From Shinella sp. WSJ-2 (lineage in GTDB: Bacteria > Pseudomonadota > Alphaproteobacteria > Rhizobiales > Rhizobiaceae), in NCBI RefSeq assembly GCF_003432075.1, contig NZ_QWBU01000003.1:124001-188000 (forward strand): DNA of 64,000 bases, written 5' to 3'. Below, in pieces: positions 8,388-17,700 of the stretch (position 1 is the first letter of the stretch; each line of letters starts with the position of its first letter). Made by a program: the position numbers and the translations under genes. The notes beneath the pieces were generated by a model. That model had not been told where the DNA came from. It made no database searches and saw nothing but the letters and a program-made list of their open reading frames with translations.

Positions 8388-9629
8388 ATGGATATCCGCA
8401 GCGACGTGCTCCGCAAGCTCAAGAACCGGCGTGAAGGCCACAGCCTCGAACAGGCCTTCTACATCGACCCCGACCTTTATAAGCTCGACATGGAGACGAT
8501 CTGGTATCGCGACTGGCTGTTCATCGGCCATGACTGCGAAATCCCGAAGGCCGGCAATTATTTCACCGTTCAGGTCGGCGATTATCCGGTCGTTATCACC
8601 CGTGACCGCTCGGGCGCGGTCCGCGCGCTGCACAATTCCTGCCGCCACCGCGGCTCGCGCGTCTGCACCCAGCACAAGGGCACCTCGGCCAAGCTCGTCT
8701 GTCCCTATCACCAGTGGACCTACGAACTGGACGGCTCGCTGCTCTTCGCCCGCCACATGGCGGAGGATTTCGACAGGACGCAGCACAGCCTGAAGCCGAT
8801 CCATTGCGAAACCCTCGGCGGCTACATCTTCATCTGCCTTGCCGATGACGCACCGGATTTCTCCGCCTTCCGCGCCACCGCCGAACCCTATCTTGCCCGC
8901 CACCGTCTCGGCGAAACCAAGGTCGCCTTCGAAAGCACGATCATCGAGAAGGGCAACTGGAAGCTCGTCTGGGAAAACAACCGCGAGTGCTATCACTGCG
9001 CCGCCAACCATCCCGAACTCTGCCGCACCTATCCGGAGGCGCCTACCGCCACGGGTGTGCAGGGCGCCAAGGATGATCCTGTCATCGCCGCGCATTGGGC
9101 GAAATGCGAGGCCGCCGGCCTGCCGAGCGAGTTCCGCATGTCGCCGACCGGCCAGTTCCGTGCCGCCCGCATGCCGCTCATCCAGGATGCCGAAAGCTAC
9201 ACCATGTCCGGCGCGCGCGCCGTCCAGCGCCCGCTGTCGAATGATGTACTGGAAAGCGGCATCGGCACGCTGCTGCTCTTCCATTATCCGACGACCTGGA
9301 ACCATGTGCTGGCCGACCACGCCATCACCTTCCGCGTTCTGCCGCTCGGCCCGGAACTGACGCAGGTCACGACCAAGTGGCTGGTCAACAAGGATGCCGT
9401 CGAGGGCGTCGATTACCGGCTCGACGAGCTCACTCATGTCTGGACCGAGACCAACGATCAGGATCGCCAGATCGTCGAGGAAAACGCCTTCGGCATCCGC
9501 TCGCCGGCCTACCAGCCCGGCCCCTATTCGCCGGAGGACGAGGGTGGTGTCATGCAGTTCGTCGAATGGTATTCGAACTTCATGATCGATCGGCTGGACA
9601 ACAAGAAACCGATGTCGCGGGTGGCCTGA
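8388..9629 (+). CDS. gbcA: Rieske oxygenase, glycine betaine monooxygenase-like (GbcA)
   Basis: A 413-residue ring-hydroxylating-type oxygenase. The Rieske [2Fe-2S] ligands are C85-x-H87 and C105-xx-H108. The mononuclear iron histidines are H203 and H208 in NNRECYHCAANHPE. Long stretches such as LVCPYHQWTYELDG and TTKWLVNKDAVEGVDY match my memory of Pseudomonas GbcA, which demethylates glycine betaine to dimethylglycine and formaldehyde. Related stachydrine or carnitine oxygenases cannot be excluded. AGGA before the ATG at 8388 decides the start over the ATG at 8376. The reductase gene follows after one base. A cobalamin riboswitch precedes it. Confidence 0.88.
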   Translation: MDIRSDVLRKLKNRREGHSLEQAFYIDPDLYKLDMETIWYRDWLFIGHDCEIPKAGNYFTVQVGDYPVVITRDRSGAVRALHNSCRHRGSRVCTQHKGTSAKLVCPYHQWTYELDGSLLFARHMAEDFDRTQHSLKPIHCETLGGYIFICLADDAPDFSAFRATAEPYLARHRLGETKVAFESTIIEKGNWKLVWENNRECYHCAANHPELCRTYPEAPTATGVQGAKDDPVIAAHWAKCEAAGLPSEFRMSPTGQFRAARMPLIQDAESYTMSGARAVQRPLSNDVLESGIGTLLLFHYPTTWNHVLADHAITFRVLPLGPELTQVTTKWLVNKDAVEGVDYRLDELTHVWTETNDQDRQIVEENAFGIRSPAYQPGPYSPEDEGGVMQFVEWYSNFMIDRLDNKKPMSRVA

Positions 9630-9630
9630 C

Positions 9631-10734
9631 ATGACGATTGCGAGCCAATTCCGTCACTTCGACGAACTTCACCCCTGGCACGATCGCCACAACCTGCTCG
9701 AATGCATCGCCGCCACCGTGGAAACGGCCGACGTGATGACCTTCACCTTCCGTTCCGATGAGAAGAACTGGTTCCGCTATCTGCCGGGCCAGTTCGTCAC
9801 ACTGGAACTGCCGGTGTCGGAAGACGAGCCGGTGATGCGCACCTATACGCTCTCCTCGACACCCTCGCGGCCGTTCTCCGTCGCCGTGACGGTTAAGGCG
9901 CAGAAGAACTCTATCGGAACGCGCTGGATGTTCGATCATCTGCGCCCTGGCATGACGCTGAGGGCCTTCGGCCCGCTCGGCGATTTCTCCTTCGTGCGCT
10001 ATCCGGCGGAAAAGTACCTGTTCATCTCGGCGGGCTCCGGTGTGACGCCGATGATGTCGATGACGCGTTGGATGGCGGATTGCGCGCCGCAATCCAACGT
10101 CGCCTTCGTCTCTTGCGCCCGCAAGCCCGAGGACCTGCTGTTCAAGCCGGAACTCGAATGTCTCGCCGCCCAGATGCCGAACCTCGCGCTCGGCTTCGTC
10201 GTGGAAGGCCACAATCCGCGTGACGGGTGGCACGGCCTGCGCGGCCGTATCGATGCCGCCCGCCTCTCGCTGCTCGCGCCCGATTTCCGCGAGCGCACCG
10301 TATTCTGCTGCGGCCCCGAACCGTTCATGCGCGGGGTCAAGGACATGCTGAAGGTCTGCGGCTTCGACATGAACCGCTACCACGAGGAAAGCTTCCAGCC
10401 CGCCAATGCGCCCGCTCCGGAGGCGATCGCCATCCGCGCCGGTGCGGGCGAGCAGGCGGTCGACGCTAACGCCGTCTCAACCGTCACCTTCACCATGGCC
10501 GGGAAGGACGCCCAATGCCCCCCCGGCCAGACGATCCTGCAGACCGCCCGCGCCGCCGGCGTGCGCATCGGCGCCGCCTGCGAGGGCGGCCTCTGCGGCA
10601 CATGCCGCGTCATGAAGGTCTCGGGAGAGGTGGAGATGCACCACAATGGCGGCATTCTCGACGACGAAATCGAGGAAGGCTACATCCTCGCCTGCTGCTC
10701 GCGGCCCATCGGCGACGTGCAGATCGAGGCGTGA
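9631..10734 (+). CDS. gbcB: Oxygenase reductase with FAD, NAD(P)H and 2Fe-2S domains (GbcB)
   Basis: A 367-residue electron-transfer partner of the oxygenase encoded one base upstream. The FAD domain carries R70-TYT (RTYTLSS). The nucleotide domain has GSGVTPMMSM near residue 133 and CGPEPFM near 230. The C-terminal plant-type ferredoxin domain has C317, C322, C325 and C355/C356 (CEGGLCGTC ... ACCSRP). It passes electrons from NAD(P)H to the Rieske centre of GbcA. The tight spacing shows one transcript, so it should share the riboswitch control. Nothing is missing. Confidence 0.88.
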   Translation: MTIASQFRHFDELHPWHDRHNLLECIAATVETADVMTFTFRSDEKNWFRYLPGQFVTLELPVSEDEPVMRTYTLSSTPSRPFSVAVTVKAQKNSIGTRWMFDHLRPGMTLRAFGPLGDFSFVRYPAEKYLFISAGSGVTPMMSMTRWMADCAPQSNVAFVSCARKPEDLLFKPELECLAAQMPNLALGFVVEGHNPRDGWHGLRGRIDAARLSLLAPDFRERTVFCCGPEPFMRGVKDMLKVCGFDMNRYHEESFQPANAPAPEAIAIRAGAGEQAVDANAVSTVTFTMAGKDAQCPPGQTILQTARAAGVRIGAACEGGLCGTCRVMKVSGEVEMHHNGGILDDEIEEGYILACCSRPIGDVQIEA

Positions 10735-10777
10735 AGGATGCGCCGGTGCAGCCACGCTGCGCCGGCGGTAATGGCGC

Positions 10778-11872
10778 TCAGAAATCCTGATAGTTCAGCG
10801 GCGTCACCTCGACCATGCGGCGTCCGAGCGTGGTGCTGGCCGTTCCGTGTGCCATGATGCCGGCCCGCACTTCGGCGGTGACGGTAAGGGGGAACGAGGA
10901 CGCCGTGCTCGCGGCGAGCGTGACGGCACCTGCCGTCTGCGCGCCGGTGCCGGCGGCGGCTTCGGCTTTCACGGTTGCCTGGAAGGAGCCGCCGGTCGGA
11001 ATGGAGGCCGTAAGCATCGTGTCGAGCGGCTCTTGCGGCTTTTCCGGCAAAAGGCTGCCAAAGGCCCAGGTCTTGGCGAGGTCCGTCTTACTCATCGGCG
11101 CGACATTGACGTCAATGTCGTTTTCCGCCCCCTTCACGCGGTAGGGGCAGCGGCGCTTGGAGCAATTGACGCCGGCGGAAAACTGCCAGAGCGCGTAATT
11201 GTCCCAGTTGCCCATCGGGAACGCGCCCTCGATGCCTGGCTTGTAGCGGGCGTACCAGAGCGGCAGGCGCGAGAGGATGCGGTACTTATCGCGGTTGAGC
11301 GCGATGGTGCGGGCGGTGGAATGGTTCGTGTAAAGCACCGGATAACGCCCGGTGCGCGTCTTGATATGGCCGGCGAAGATCTGGGCATCCTCGAGCGACA
11401 TGTAATTGTCGGGATCGATGCCCTCGATATCGAGCACCATCATCTCGTCGTCCTGCGGATTGGCATAGTCGAGGAAATGGTTGGCCTGGTCGATCGGATT
11501 GCCGGGGCGGGCAAGATGATAGGCACCCCAGAGCAGGCCCTTGGCGCGCGCCAGGAGGCGGCGCGTTTCGTAGAGCTCGCGGCTGACGGCGTATTTGCGC
11601 CACATGGTCTTGCAGTGGGCGACGGTGTCGCCGCTGTGCTCGCCCTTGCAGCTATAGCTTTCCGGCAGGCCGTCGGAGGCCTTGGAGATGAAGCCAGCGA
11701 TGCGCGTGTCGGAGAGCATTTCCGACCAGTCGATCTCGTTCAGCTCATAGGCATCGATGACGATGGCGTTGTTCGTTTTCTTCCACGGTTCGACGGTGGC
11801 CGCCCCGGCGGAAAGGGGCAGGGCCGCTGAAAAGAGGAGGGCGGCGAGGCCGGAAAGATACTTCTGATGCAA
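10778..11872 (-). CDS. Glycoside hydrolase family 25 (lysozyme-like) exported protein
   Basis: A GH25-type muramidase-like protein of about 364 residues. I place the start at a TTG (11872) because GGAG lies 6 bases upstream and the product then begins with a clean signal peptide ([24 protein letters not shown]). An ATG at 11914 would add 14 residues before it and has no ribosome site. Catalytic-type acidic residues appear in [29 protein letters not shown] and [12 protein letters not shown] are typical GH25 stretches. The last ~100 residues are Ala/Thr-rich and probably disordered. It should act on peptidoglycan outside the cytoplasm. Confidence 0.8.
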   Translation of the reverse strand: MHQKYLSGLAALLFSAALPLSAGAATVEPWKKTNNAIVIDAYELNEIDWSEMLSDTRIAGFISKASDGLPESYSCKGEHSGDTVAHCKTMWRKYAVSRELYETRRLLARAKGLLWGAYHLARPGNPIDQANHFLDYANPQDDEMMVLDIEGIDPDNYMSLEDAQIFAGHIKTRTGRYPVLYTNHSTARTIALNRDKYRILSRLPLWYARYKPGIEGAFPMGNWDNYALWQFSAGVNCSKRRCPYRVKGAENDIDVNVAPMSKTDLAKTWAFGSLLPEKPQEPLDTMLTASIPTGGSFQATVKAEAAAGTGAQTAGAVTLAASTASSFPLTVTAEVRAGIMAHGTASTTLGRRMVEVTPLNYQDF

Positions 11873-11964
11873 TGGACGCTCCTGTTCGATCCCCGGTCCT
11901 CCGCGAACGGACATGGTGCGTGGATATGGTTAATGCTCCGCTAACACAGTTTTTTCTGCCGGTC

Positions 11965-11989
11965 GGAACAAACAATCGTAAGCTACGTT
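11965..11989 (+). promoter_or_regulatory. EcfG-type general stress promoter
   Basis: GGAAC (11965-11969), a 16-base spacer, then CGTT (11986-11989). This fits the GGAAC-N16/17-CGTT consensus of EcfG sigma factors in alphaproteobacteria. It lies 56 bp upstream of the BA14K start codon in the correct orientation, giving a leader of about 45 bases. Confidence 0.6.
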
Positions 11990-12045
11990 CTTATGCGAAA
12001 CTGCCGCATCTTCTTCCAAGAGGCGGCGCTTTTGGGAGAGCAGTC

Positions 12046-12570
12046 ATGAAATTTTCAGGAAAATGTTTTGCCGTCGCGATGTCGGCGCTCTTTGCCTTCA
12101 CGCCGGTCGTTCCGGCTGGCGCGATGCCCTTCGCACCCGCTAAGATGCAGGCAACGGGTGGAGAGGGTAACGTCCAGCTCGTCCGCAACAATGAATGGCG
12201 CGAAGGCTGGGATGGCCCGCGTGTTTGGCGTGAGCGCCGTGGTGAGCGCGGTAATCGCCATTGGCGCGCCGATCGGCGTGAGCGCCACTGGCGCGGTGAC
12301 CGCGGCTATCGCCACGGCTGGTATCGCGGTCATCGCGGCTACCGCTATGCCCGACCGGGTTATCGCCACCACAATGGCTACTGGTTCCCGCTGGCTGCCT
12401 TCGGCGCCGGTGCCATCATCGGCGGTGCCATTGCCAACGATCGCGGTTATGTCGGTGGAGGTTCGCATGTGAACTGGTGCGCTAATCGCTATCGTTCGTA
12501 TCGCGCCTACGACAACACCTATCAGCCCTATGGCGGGCCGCGCCGGCAGTGCGTGTCGCCCTATAGGTGA
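12046..12570 (+). CDS. BA14K family exported protein
   Basis: 174 residues. It has a signal peptide ([19 protein letters not shown]) and a long Arg/His/Tyr/Gly-rich middle region with repeated RGxRH/RGYRH units. A short hydrophobic glycine segment ([15 protein letters not shown]) precedes the BA14K end motif, [12 protein letters not shown], followed by [11 protein letters not shown]14K was named for an immunoreactive Brucella protein, and members are common in rhizobia; their biochemical role is unclear. The ATG at 12046 has GGGAGAG upstream. An EcfG-like promoter and a strong terminator flank it, so it is probably a single-gene stress-induced unit. Confidence 0.88.
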   Translation: MKFSGKCFAVAMSALFAFTPVVPAGAMPFAPAKMQATGGEGNVQLVRNNEWREGWDGPRVWRERRGERGNRHWRADRRERHWRGDRGYRHGWYRGHRGYRYARPGYRHHNGYWFPLAAFGAGAIIGGAIANDRGYVGGGSHVNWCANRYRSYRAYDNTYQPYGGPRRQCVSPYR

Positions 12571-12608
12571 TCTCTAACAAGAGCGTGCCGGATGGTCCCC
12601 CGGCACAC

Positions 12609-12648
12609 AAAACAGGCCACCCGGTCCGCCAACCCGGTGGCCTGTTTT
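12609..12648 (+). terminator. Rho-independent terminator after BA14K gene
   Basis: Perfect 13-bp inverted repeat AAAACAGGCCACC / GGTGGCCTGTTTT with a 14-base loop. It ends in TTTT. Confidence 0.85.
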
Positions 12649-12755
12649 CGTATGCGACGGCTGCGGCAAGATTGACGTTTACGTAAAAATCAATAATCTG
12701 CCTGGCAGACACAGGGCCACCGGGTCGAGTCCCGAAGGGCGGTCGCAGGAGGATA

Positions 12756-14531
12756 ATGATGTACAAGGCGCCGGTCGAGGAGATTGCCTTCACGCTGAAA
12801 CATGTCGCGGGGCTTGCGCCCGCGCTGGAGGACGGCCGTCTCGGCGACCTCACGGACGACCTCGTCGAGGCCATCCTGTCCGAAGCCGGACGTTTCGCCA
12901 CCGAGGAGGTCGCCCCGCTCGCCGAGATCGGCGACAAGCAGGGCGCCCGCTTCATCGATGGCGTGGTGAAAATGCCGGACGGCTGGCCCGCGCTTTACAA
13001 GGCCTGGGCAGAAGGCGGCTGGAACTCGCTGACCGCAGCACCGGATTTCGGCGGGCAGGGGCTTCCCCATATGCTGCATGTCGCAGCACTCGAAATGTGG
13101 AACAGCGGCTCGATGGCCTTCGCGATCGGCCCGACGCTTACAATCGGCGCCATTGAGGCGCTGACCACGCACGGTTCCGATCATCTCAAGACGACCTATC
13201 TGCCCAAAATGGTCTCCGGCGAATGGATGGGCTCGATGAACCTCACCGAGCCGCATGCCGGCTCGGATCTCGGCGTGATGAAGACACGTGCCGAGCGCCG
13301 CGACGACGGCACGTATCGCCTGTTCGGCCAGAAGATCTTCATCACCTATGGCGAGCATGATTTTACAAACAATATCGTGCATCTCGTGCTCGCCCGCCTG
13401 CCGGATGCGCCGGCCGGCACGCGCGGCATCTCGCTGTTCCTCGTGCCGAAATTCCTCGTCAATGCGGACGGCTCGCTTGGCCCGCGCAACGATGTGCATT
13501 GCCATTCCATCGAGCACAAGCTTGGCATCCACGGTTCCCCGACCTGTACGATGATCTACGGCGACGGCCGCTTTGGCGACGAACCGGGCGCCATCGGCTG
13601 GCTGGTCGGCGAGGAAAATCGCGGCCTCGCCTGCATGTTCACCATGATGAACAATGCCCGCCTTGCTGTCGGCATGCAGGGCGTGGCGATTGCCGAGGCA
13701 GCCATGCAGAAGGCAATTGCCTATGCGAAAGAGCGCACGCAGGGCAAGGCGCCGGGCTGGCAGGGTTCCGGCATGAGCCCGATCATCGAGCACCCGGATG
13801 TCGCCCGCATGCTGCTGACCATGAGGGTGCTGACCCAGGGCGCGCGCGCCATCACCTATGCCTGCGCGCATGCCATCGACATGGCGCATGGCGACGACGC
13901 AAAACATTGGGCCGAGCGCGCCAGCCTGCTCACCCCCATTGCGAAAAGCTTCGCCACCGATGCCGGCGTCGATGTTTCCTCGCTTGGCGTTCAGGTGCAC
14001 GGCGGTATGGGCTTCATCGAAGAAACCGGTGCGGCGCGTCTGTATCGCGACGCCCGCATCGCCCCCATCTACGAGGGCACCAACGGCATCCAGGCGATCG
14101 ACCTCGTGACGCGCAAGCTGCCGCAGTCGGATGGCAACCATATCAGGGGCTTCATCGCGGAACTGCGCGATATCGCCGCCAAGGCGCGTGCGGCCAACAC
14201 TCCGGAACTCGGCGAAACCGGCGCGCGCCTCGAAGCCAGCATCGCCGATCTCGAATCCGCCACCGACTGGCTCCTCGCTACGCTGGCCGAGGGAAAGCAG
14301 GCGGAGGCCCTTGCGGGTGCCACGCCCTACCAGCGTCTTTTCGGTCTCGTCCTGACCGGCGCCTATCTCGCCAAAGGCGCGCTGGCCGATGGCGGCGACG
14401 GCCGCAACGGCGAACGCGCAGCACTCTGCCGCTTTTCCGCGGAAAACATCATCGGCGAGACTGCGGCGCTGAAGGATCGCGTCATCAACGGTGCCGCAAG
14501 CCTTGCGGCGGCCCGCGCGGCTCTCGGCTGA
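12756..14531 (+). CDS. Acyl-CoA dehydrogenase
   Basis: A 591-residue FAD-dependent acyl-CoA dehydrogenase of the long type with an extra C-terminal domain. It contains MNLTEPHAGSDLGVMKTRAE (FAD/substrate loop, near residue 160), the second signature GGMGFIEETGAARLYRD, and YEGTNGIQAIDLVTRKL, which includes the glutamate position typical of the catalytic base. Two ATGs lie side by side (12756 and 12759) behind AGGAGG; either could serve. It catalyses alpha,beta-dehydrogenation of acyl-CoA in beta-oxidation-like breakdown. The enoyl-CoA hydratase gene follows after 10 bp, giving two consecutive steps in one operon. Chain-length preference is unknown. Confidence 0.9.
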   Translation: MMYKAPVEEIAFTLKHVAGLAPALEDGRLGDLTDDLVEAILSEAGRFATEEVAPLAEIGDKQGARFIDGVVKMPDGWPALYKAWAEGGWNSLTAAPDFGGQGLPHMLHVAALEMWNSGSMAFAIGPTLTIGAIEALTTHGSDHLKTTYLPKMVSGEWMGSMNLTEPHAGSDLGVMKTRAERRDDGTYRLFGQKIFITYGEHDFTNNIVHLVLARLPDAPAGTRGISLFLVPKFLVNADGSLGPRNDVHCHSIEHKLGIHGSPTCTMIYGDGRFGDEPGAIGWLVGEENRGLACMFTMMNNARLAVGMQGVAIAEAAMQKAIAYAKERTQGKAPGWQGSGMSPIIEHPDVARMLLTMRVLTQGARAITYACAHAIDMAHGDDAKHWAERASLLTPIAKSFATDAGVDVSSLGVQVHGGMGFIEETGAARLYRDARIAPIYEGTNGIQAIDLVTRKLPQSDGNHIRGFIAELRDIAAKARAANTPELGETGARLEASIADLESATDWLLATLAEGKQAEALAGATPYQRLFGLVLTGAYLAKGALADGGDGRNGERAALCRFSAENIIGETAALKDRVINGAASLAAARAALG

Positions 14532-14541
14532 GGAGAAGAGC

Positions 14542-15297
14542 ATGACCGACCATATCCTGATAGAGCGCCGGGAAAGCGCCCCCGGCGTGCAGGTGATCCG
14601 CCTCAACCGCGTGGAGAAGAAGAACGCCCTCACGCGCGCCATGTATCAGGCGATGACGGATGCGCTGCGGGCGGGCGATGCGGACGAGAGCGTGCGCGCC
14701 ACCGTCTTCCTTGGCTCCGAAGGCTGCTTTTCTGCCGGCAACGACCTCAACGACTTCATGGCATTCGCCATGGGCGGCACGATGGGCCGCGAGGTGATCG
14801 ATTTCCTGCATGCGCTCGCTGCCCACACCAAGCCGCTCGTTTCTGGCGTTGATGGCTTGGCGATCGGCATCGGCACGACAATCCATTTGCACTGCGACCT
14901 GACCTATGCCTCGATCCGTACGGAATTTCGCACACCCTTTGTCGATCTGGCCCTGGTGCCCGAGGCGGCTTCCAGCCTGCTCGCCCCACGCCTGATGGGT
15001 CACCAGCGCGCCTTCGCGCTGCTCGCGGCCGGCGACGGCTTTTCCGCCATCGCCGCGCGCGATGCGGGCCTCGTCTACGCCGTCGTTGAGCCGGGCGTCG
15101 TGGAGGAGCAGACGCTCGCCGCCGCAAAGCGCCTCGCCGCCAAGCCGCCGAAGGCACTCGCTATTGCCCGCAGCCTCATCCGTGGTGATCGCGCGGACGT
15201 CGCGGCGCGCATCGACGAGGAAGCGGGATATTTCGCCGCCCAGCTGAAAAGCCCGGAGGCCCGCGCCGCCTTCGAGGCCTTCATGGCGCGGCGGTGA
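14542..15297 (+). CDS. Enoyl-CoA hydratase/isomerase family protein
   Basis: A 251-residue crotonase-fold protein starting at an ATG with GAGGAGAAG upstream. Typical parts are GCFSAGNDLNDF (oxyanion-hole segment), GLAIGIGTTIHLHCD, and FRTPFVDLALVPEAASSLL, which carries a catalytic-type glutamate. It should hydrate or isomerise an enoyl-CoA made by the acyl-CoA dehydrogenase encoded 10 bp upstream. The exact reaction within the crotonase family cannot be decided. Nothing suggests damage. The 187 bp after it hold the promoter of the next gene. Confidence 0.88.
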   Translation: MTDHILIERRESAPGVQVIRLNRVEKKNALTRAMYQAMTDALRAGDADESVRATVFLGSEGCFSAGNDLNDFMAFAMGGTMGREVIDFLHALAAHTKPLVSGVDGLAIGIGTTIHLHCDLTYASIRTEFRTPFVDLALVPEAASSLLAPRLMGHQRAFALLAAGDGFSAIAARDAGLVYAVVEPGVVEEQTLAAAKRLAAKPPKALAIARSLIRGDRADVAARIDEEAGYFAAQLKSPEARAAFEAFMARR

Positions 15298-15326
15298 TCC
15301 ATCTTGCGATTTGTGGTCTATCAATT

Positions 15327-15341
15327 TTAACAGTGCCTTAA
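15327..15341 (+). promoter_or_regulatory. CtrA-type binding site
   Basis: TTAA, seven bases (CAGTGCC), TTAA. This is the full CtrA consensus of alphaproteobacteria. It lies 144 bp upstream of a chemoreceptor gene, a class often under CtrA control. Evidence is the motif alone. Confidence 0.45.
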
Positions 15342-15484
15342 ACACGTTTTCCTAGGGTGCGGCCATTCTCCGGCCTCTTTGCCGGCGGTCGCATGATGCG
15401 TCCGTTTTTCGCCTTCCCGGCATGCCGTTCAGCATCGCGCTCCCGCCGTCTTCGGCGAGTGCCTCCTAGGGAACATCGCGCCCC

Positions 15485-17578
15485 ATGTCCAAGCGCTCCA
15501 ATCTCATGACGCGCATTCTCGTCGTCGCGTCGCTCGTCGTCATCGCCGCGTTCACCGGTTTCTCCCTCTACATCGACAGCCTGCAGCGCAGCGTGCTGAC
15601 GAAATCCGTCGAGGAGAGCATTGACAGCTCCGGCAAGCAGGCGGCGCAGAGCATCGCCAACTGGCTGAATGCCCGCGTCATGCTGACCGAGACGGCGGCG
15701 AACGCCGCCGGCAAGGCCGCCGATCCGGCAGGCATCACCGCCGTGTTGCAGAACGATGTGCTCGTCGGCCAGTTCATGACCACCTATGTCGGCGACGAGG
15801 CCGGCACCTTCACCATGTGGCCGCAGTCAGCCATGCCCGAAGGCTACGACCCGCGCCAGCGCCCGTGGTATCAGGATGCGGTGAAGGCGAATGGCAGCGT
15901 GCTGACAGAGCCCTATATCGATGCATCGACCAATGAGTTGATCATCAGCGCCGCCACACCCGTCAAGAAGGATGGCAAGGTGCTGGGCGTCGCCGGCAGC
16001 GATTTCTCGCTGAAGTCCCTCGTCGACATGGTCAATTCTGTCGATCTCGGCGGCCAGGGCTTTGCCTTCCTCGTCAGCAAGAACGGCCAGATTCTCGTGC
16101 ATCAGGACAAGGCGCTCGTCACCAAGACGCTGGCCGATGCCTTCCCGCAGGAGACGCCCGCCATCGGCGAAGGCGTGATGCAGACGACCTATGCCGGCGC
16201 GCCGGTGCTCGTCTCCTTCGTCCCGGTCACCGGTCTGCCGTCGGTGGAATGGTATCTTGGTTTCACCATTGACCGCGGCATGGCGTTTTCTGCCATCGAT
16301 CAGTTCCGCATCGCCGCGACGATCGCGACCATCCTCGCCGTCGTGCTGATGATGGGCTTCCTCGCCACCGTGCTGTCACGACTCGTCGTGCGTCCGGTCA
16401 AGGACATGACCTCGGCCATGCAGAAGCTCGCTTCGGGTGACGTGCGCACGGAAATCCCCGGCCAGGAGCGCAGGGACGAGATCGGCCAGATGGCCGCCGC
16501 CGTCGCCGTGTTCCGCGACAATGCCATCGAGCGCACCCGCCTCGAAAACGCCGCAGAAGAGGGCCGCGTGCTGTCCGAAAGCGAGCGCCGCGAGCGCGAG
16601 GCCATGAAAGCGCGCGACGCTGCCGAAATCCAGCATGCGGTCGACGCGCTCGCCGATGGTCTCGGCCGCCTTGCCGAGGGCGATCTCGCCCATCGCATCG
16701 AAAAACCCTTCGCCGGCCATCTCGACCGCCTGCGCGACGACTTCAATCACTCCGTCACCAAGCTGCACACGGCGATGACGACGGTCGGCCAGAACGCCCG
16801 CGCCATCGATGCCGGCGCGACCGAAATCCGCTCGGCCGCCGACGATCTCGCCCGCCGCACCGAGCAACAGGCCGCCTCGGTGGAAGAAACCGCCGCCGCA
16901 CTGGAAGAGATCACGACGACCGTCAAGGACTCGACCCGCCGGGCCGAGGAAGTCGGCTCGCTCGTCTCGCGCACCCGCGCCGGTGCCGAGAGGTCGGGTG
17001 AGGTCGTGCGCCGCGCCGTCTCGGCGATGCAGGGCATCGAAAAGTCCTCGCACGAGATCTCCAACATCATCGGCGTGATTGACGACATCGCCTTCCAGAC
17101 GAACCTACTGGCGCTGAATGCCGGCGTCGAGGCGGCGCGTGCCGGTGAAGCCGGCAAGGGCTTTGCGGTTGTCGCACAGGAAGTCCGTGAACTCGCCCAG
17201 CGTTCGGCCAATGCGGCCAAGGAGATCAAGGCGCTGATCACCACGTCAGGCGAACAGGTCCGCTCCGGCGTGTCGCTGGTCGACGAGACCGGTGCGGCGC
17301 TGGAAGCCATCGTGCGCGAAGTGCAGGAGATCAACGGCCACGTGAACGCCATCGTGCTTGCCGCCCGCGAGCAGTCGACCGGCCTTCAGGAGATCAACAC
17401 GGCCGTCAATACCATGGACCAGGGCACCCAGCAGAACGCCGCGATGGTGGAAGAACAGACCGCCGCCAGCCACGGCCTCGCGTCGGAAGCCGCAGCCCTC
17501 AATGCGCTGCTCGCCCAGTTCCGCCTCGGGCAGGGGGGAGCAACCTACGCCGTCAACCCGGCGCGCCGCGCAGCCTGA
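15485..17578 (+). CDS. Methyl-accepting chemotaxis protein with dCache sensor domain
   Basis: 697 residues. TM1 is at about 10-28, the periplasmic dCache domain at about 30-270, and TM2 at about 280-300. A HAMP domain ([19 protein letters not shown]) follows, then a second HAMP-like linker and the cytoplasmic signalling hairpin with the conserved [20 protein letters not shown] tip. The dCache part reads [10 protein letters not shown], then EPYIDAST, then GVAGSDF. This resembles the amino-acid-recognition motif described for dCache chemoreceptors, so an amino acid or betaine-like ligand is plausible. It couples to CheA/CheW, encoded elsewhere. A CtrA-like box lies upstream and a terminator follows the stop. 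Confidence 0.92.
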   Translation: MSKRSNLMTRILVVASLVVIAAFTGFSLYIDSLQRSVLTKSVEESIDSSGKQAAQSIANWLNARVMLTETAANAAGKAADPAGITAVLQNDVLVGQFMTTYVGDEAGTFTMWPQSAMPEGYDPRQRPWYQDAVKANGSVLTEPYIDASTNELIISAATPVKKDGKVLGVAGSDFSLKSLVDMVNSVDLGGQGFAFLVSKNGQILVHQDKALVTKTLADAFPQETPAIGEGVMQTTYAGAPVLVSFVPVTGLPSVEWYLGFTIDRGMAFSAIDQFRIAATIATILAVVLMMGFLATVLSRLVVRPVKDMTSAMQKLASGDVRTEIPGQERRDEIGQMAAAVAVFRDNAIERTRLENAAEEGRVLSESERREREAMKARDAAEIQHAVDALADGLGRLAEGDLAHRIEKPFAGHLDRLRDDFNHSVTKLHTAMTTVGQNARAIDAGATEIRSAADDLARRTEQQAASVEETAAALEEITTTVKDSTRRAEEVGSLVSRTRAGAERSGEVVRRAVSAMQGIEKSSHEISNIIGVIDDIAFQTNLLALNAGVEAARAGEAGKGFAVVAQEVRELAQRSANAAKEIKALITTSGEQVRSGVSLVDETGAALEAIVREVQEINGHVNAIVLAAREQSTGLQEINTAVNTMDQGTQQNAAMVEEQTAASHGLASEAAALNALLAQFRLGQGGATYAVNPARRAA

Positions 17579-17597
17579 TTGGCAGCTTCAGCTGAAG

Positions 17598-17628
17598 AAA
17601 AGGCCCGGGGTCGCTCCCGGGCCTTTTT
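17598..17628 (+). terminator. Rho-independent terminator after chemoreceptor gene
   Basis: Stem AGGCCCGGG / CCCGGGCCT with a short loop, flanked by AAA and TTTTT. It starts 20 bp after the chemoreceptor stop codon. Confidence 0.85.
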
Positions 17629-17700
17629 GTTTTGGCATTCTCGGTTGCAGCCTGACCGGATATAGCTTGGTTGCACATTGCACAGACGAGGATGCGAAGA

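Noticed and set aside
12690-14642. A 650-codon open frame antisense to the acyl-CoA dehydrogenase
   Set aside because: Overlaps a clear enzyme gene; no motif, no ribosome site.
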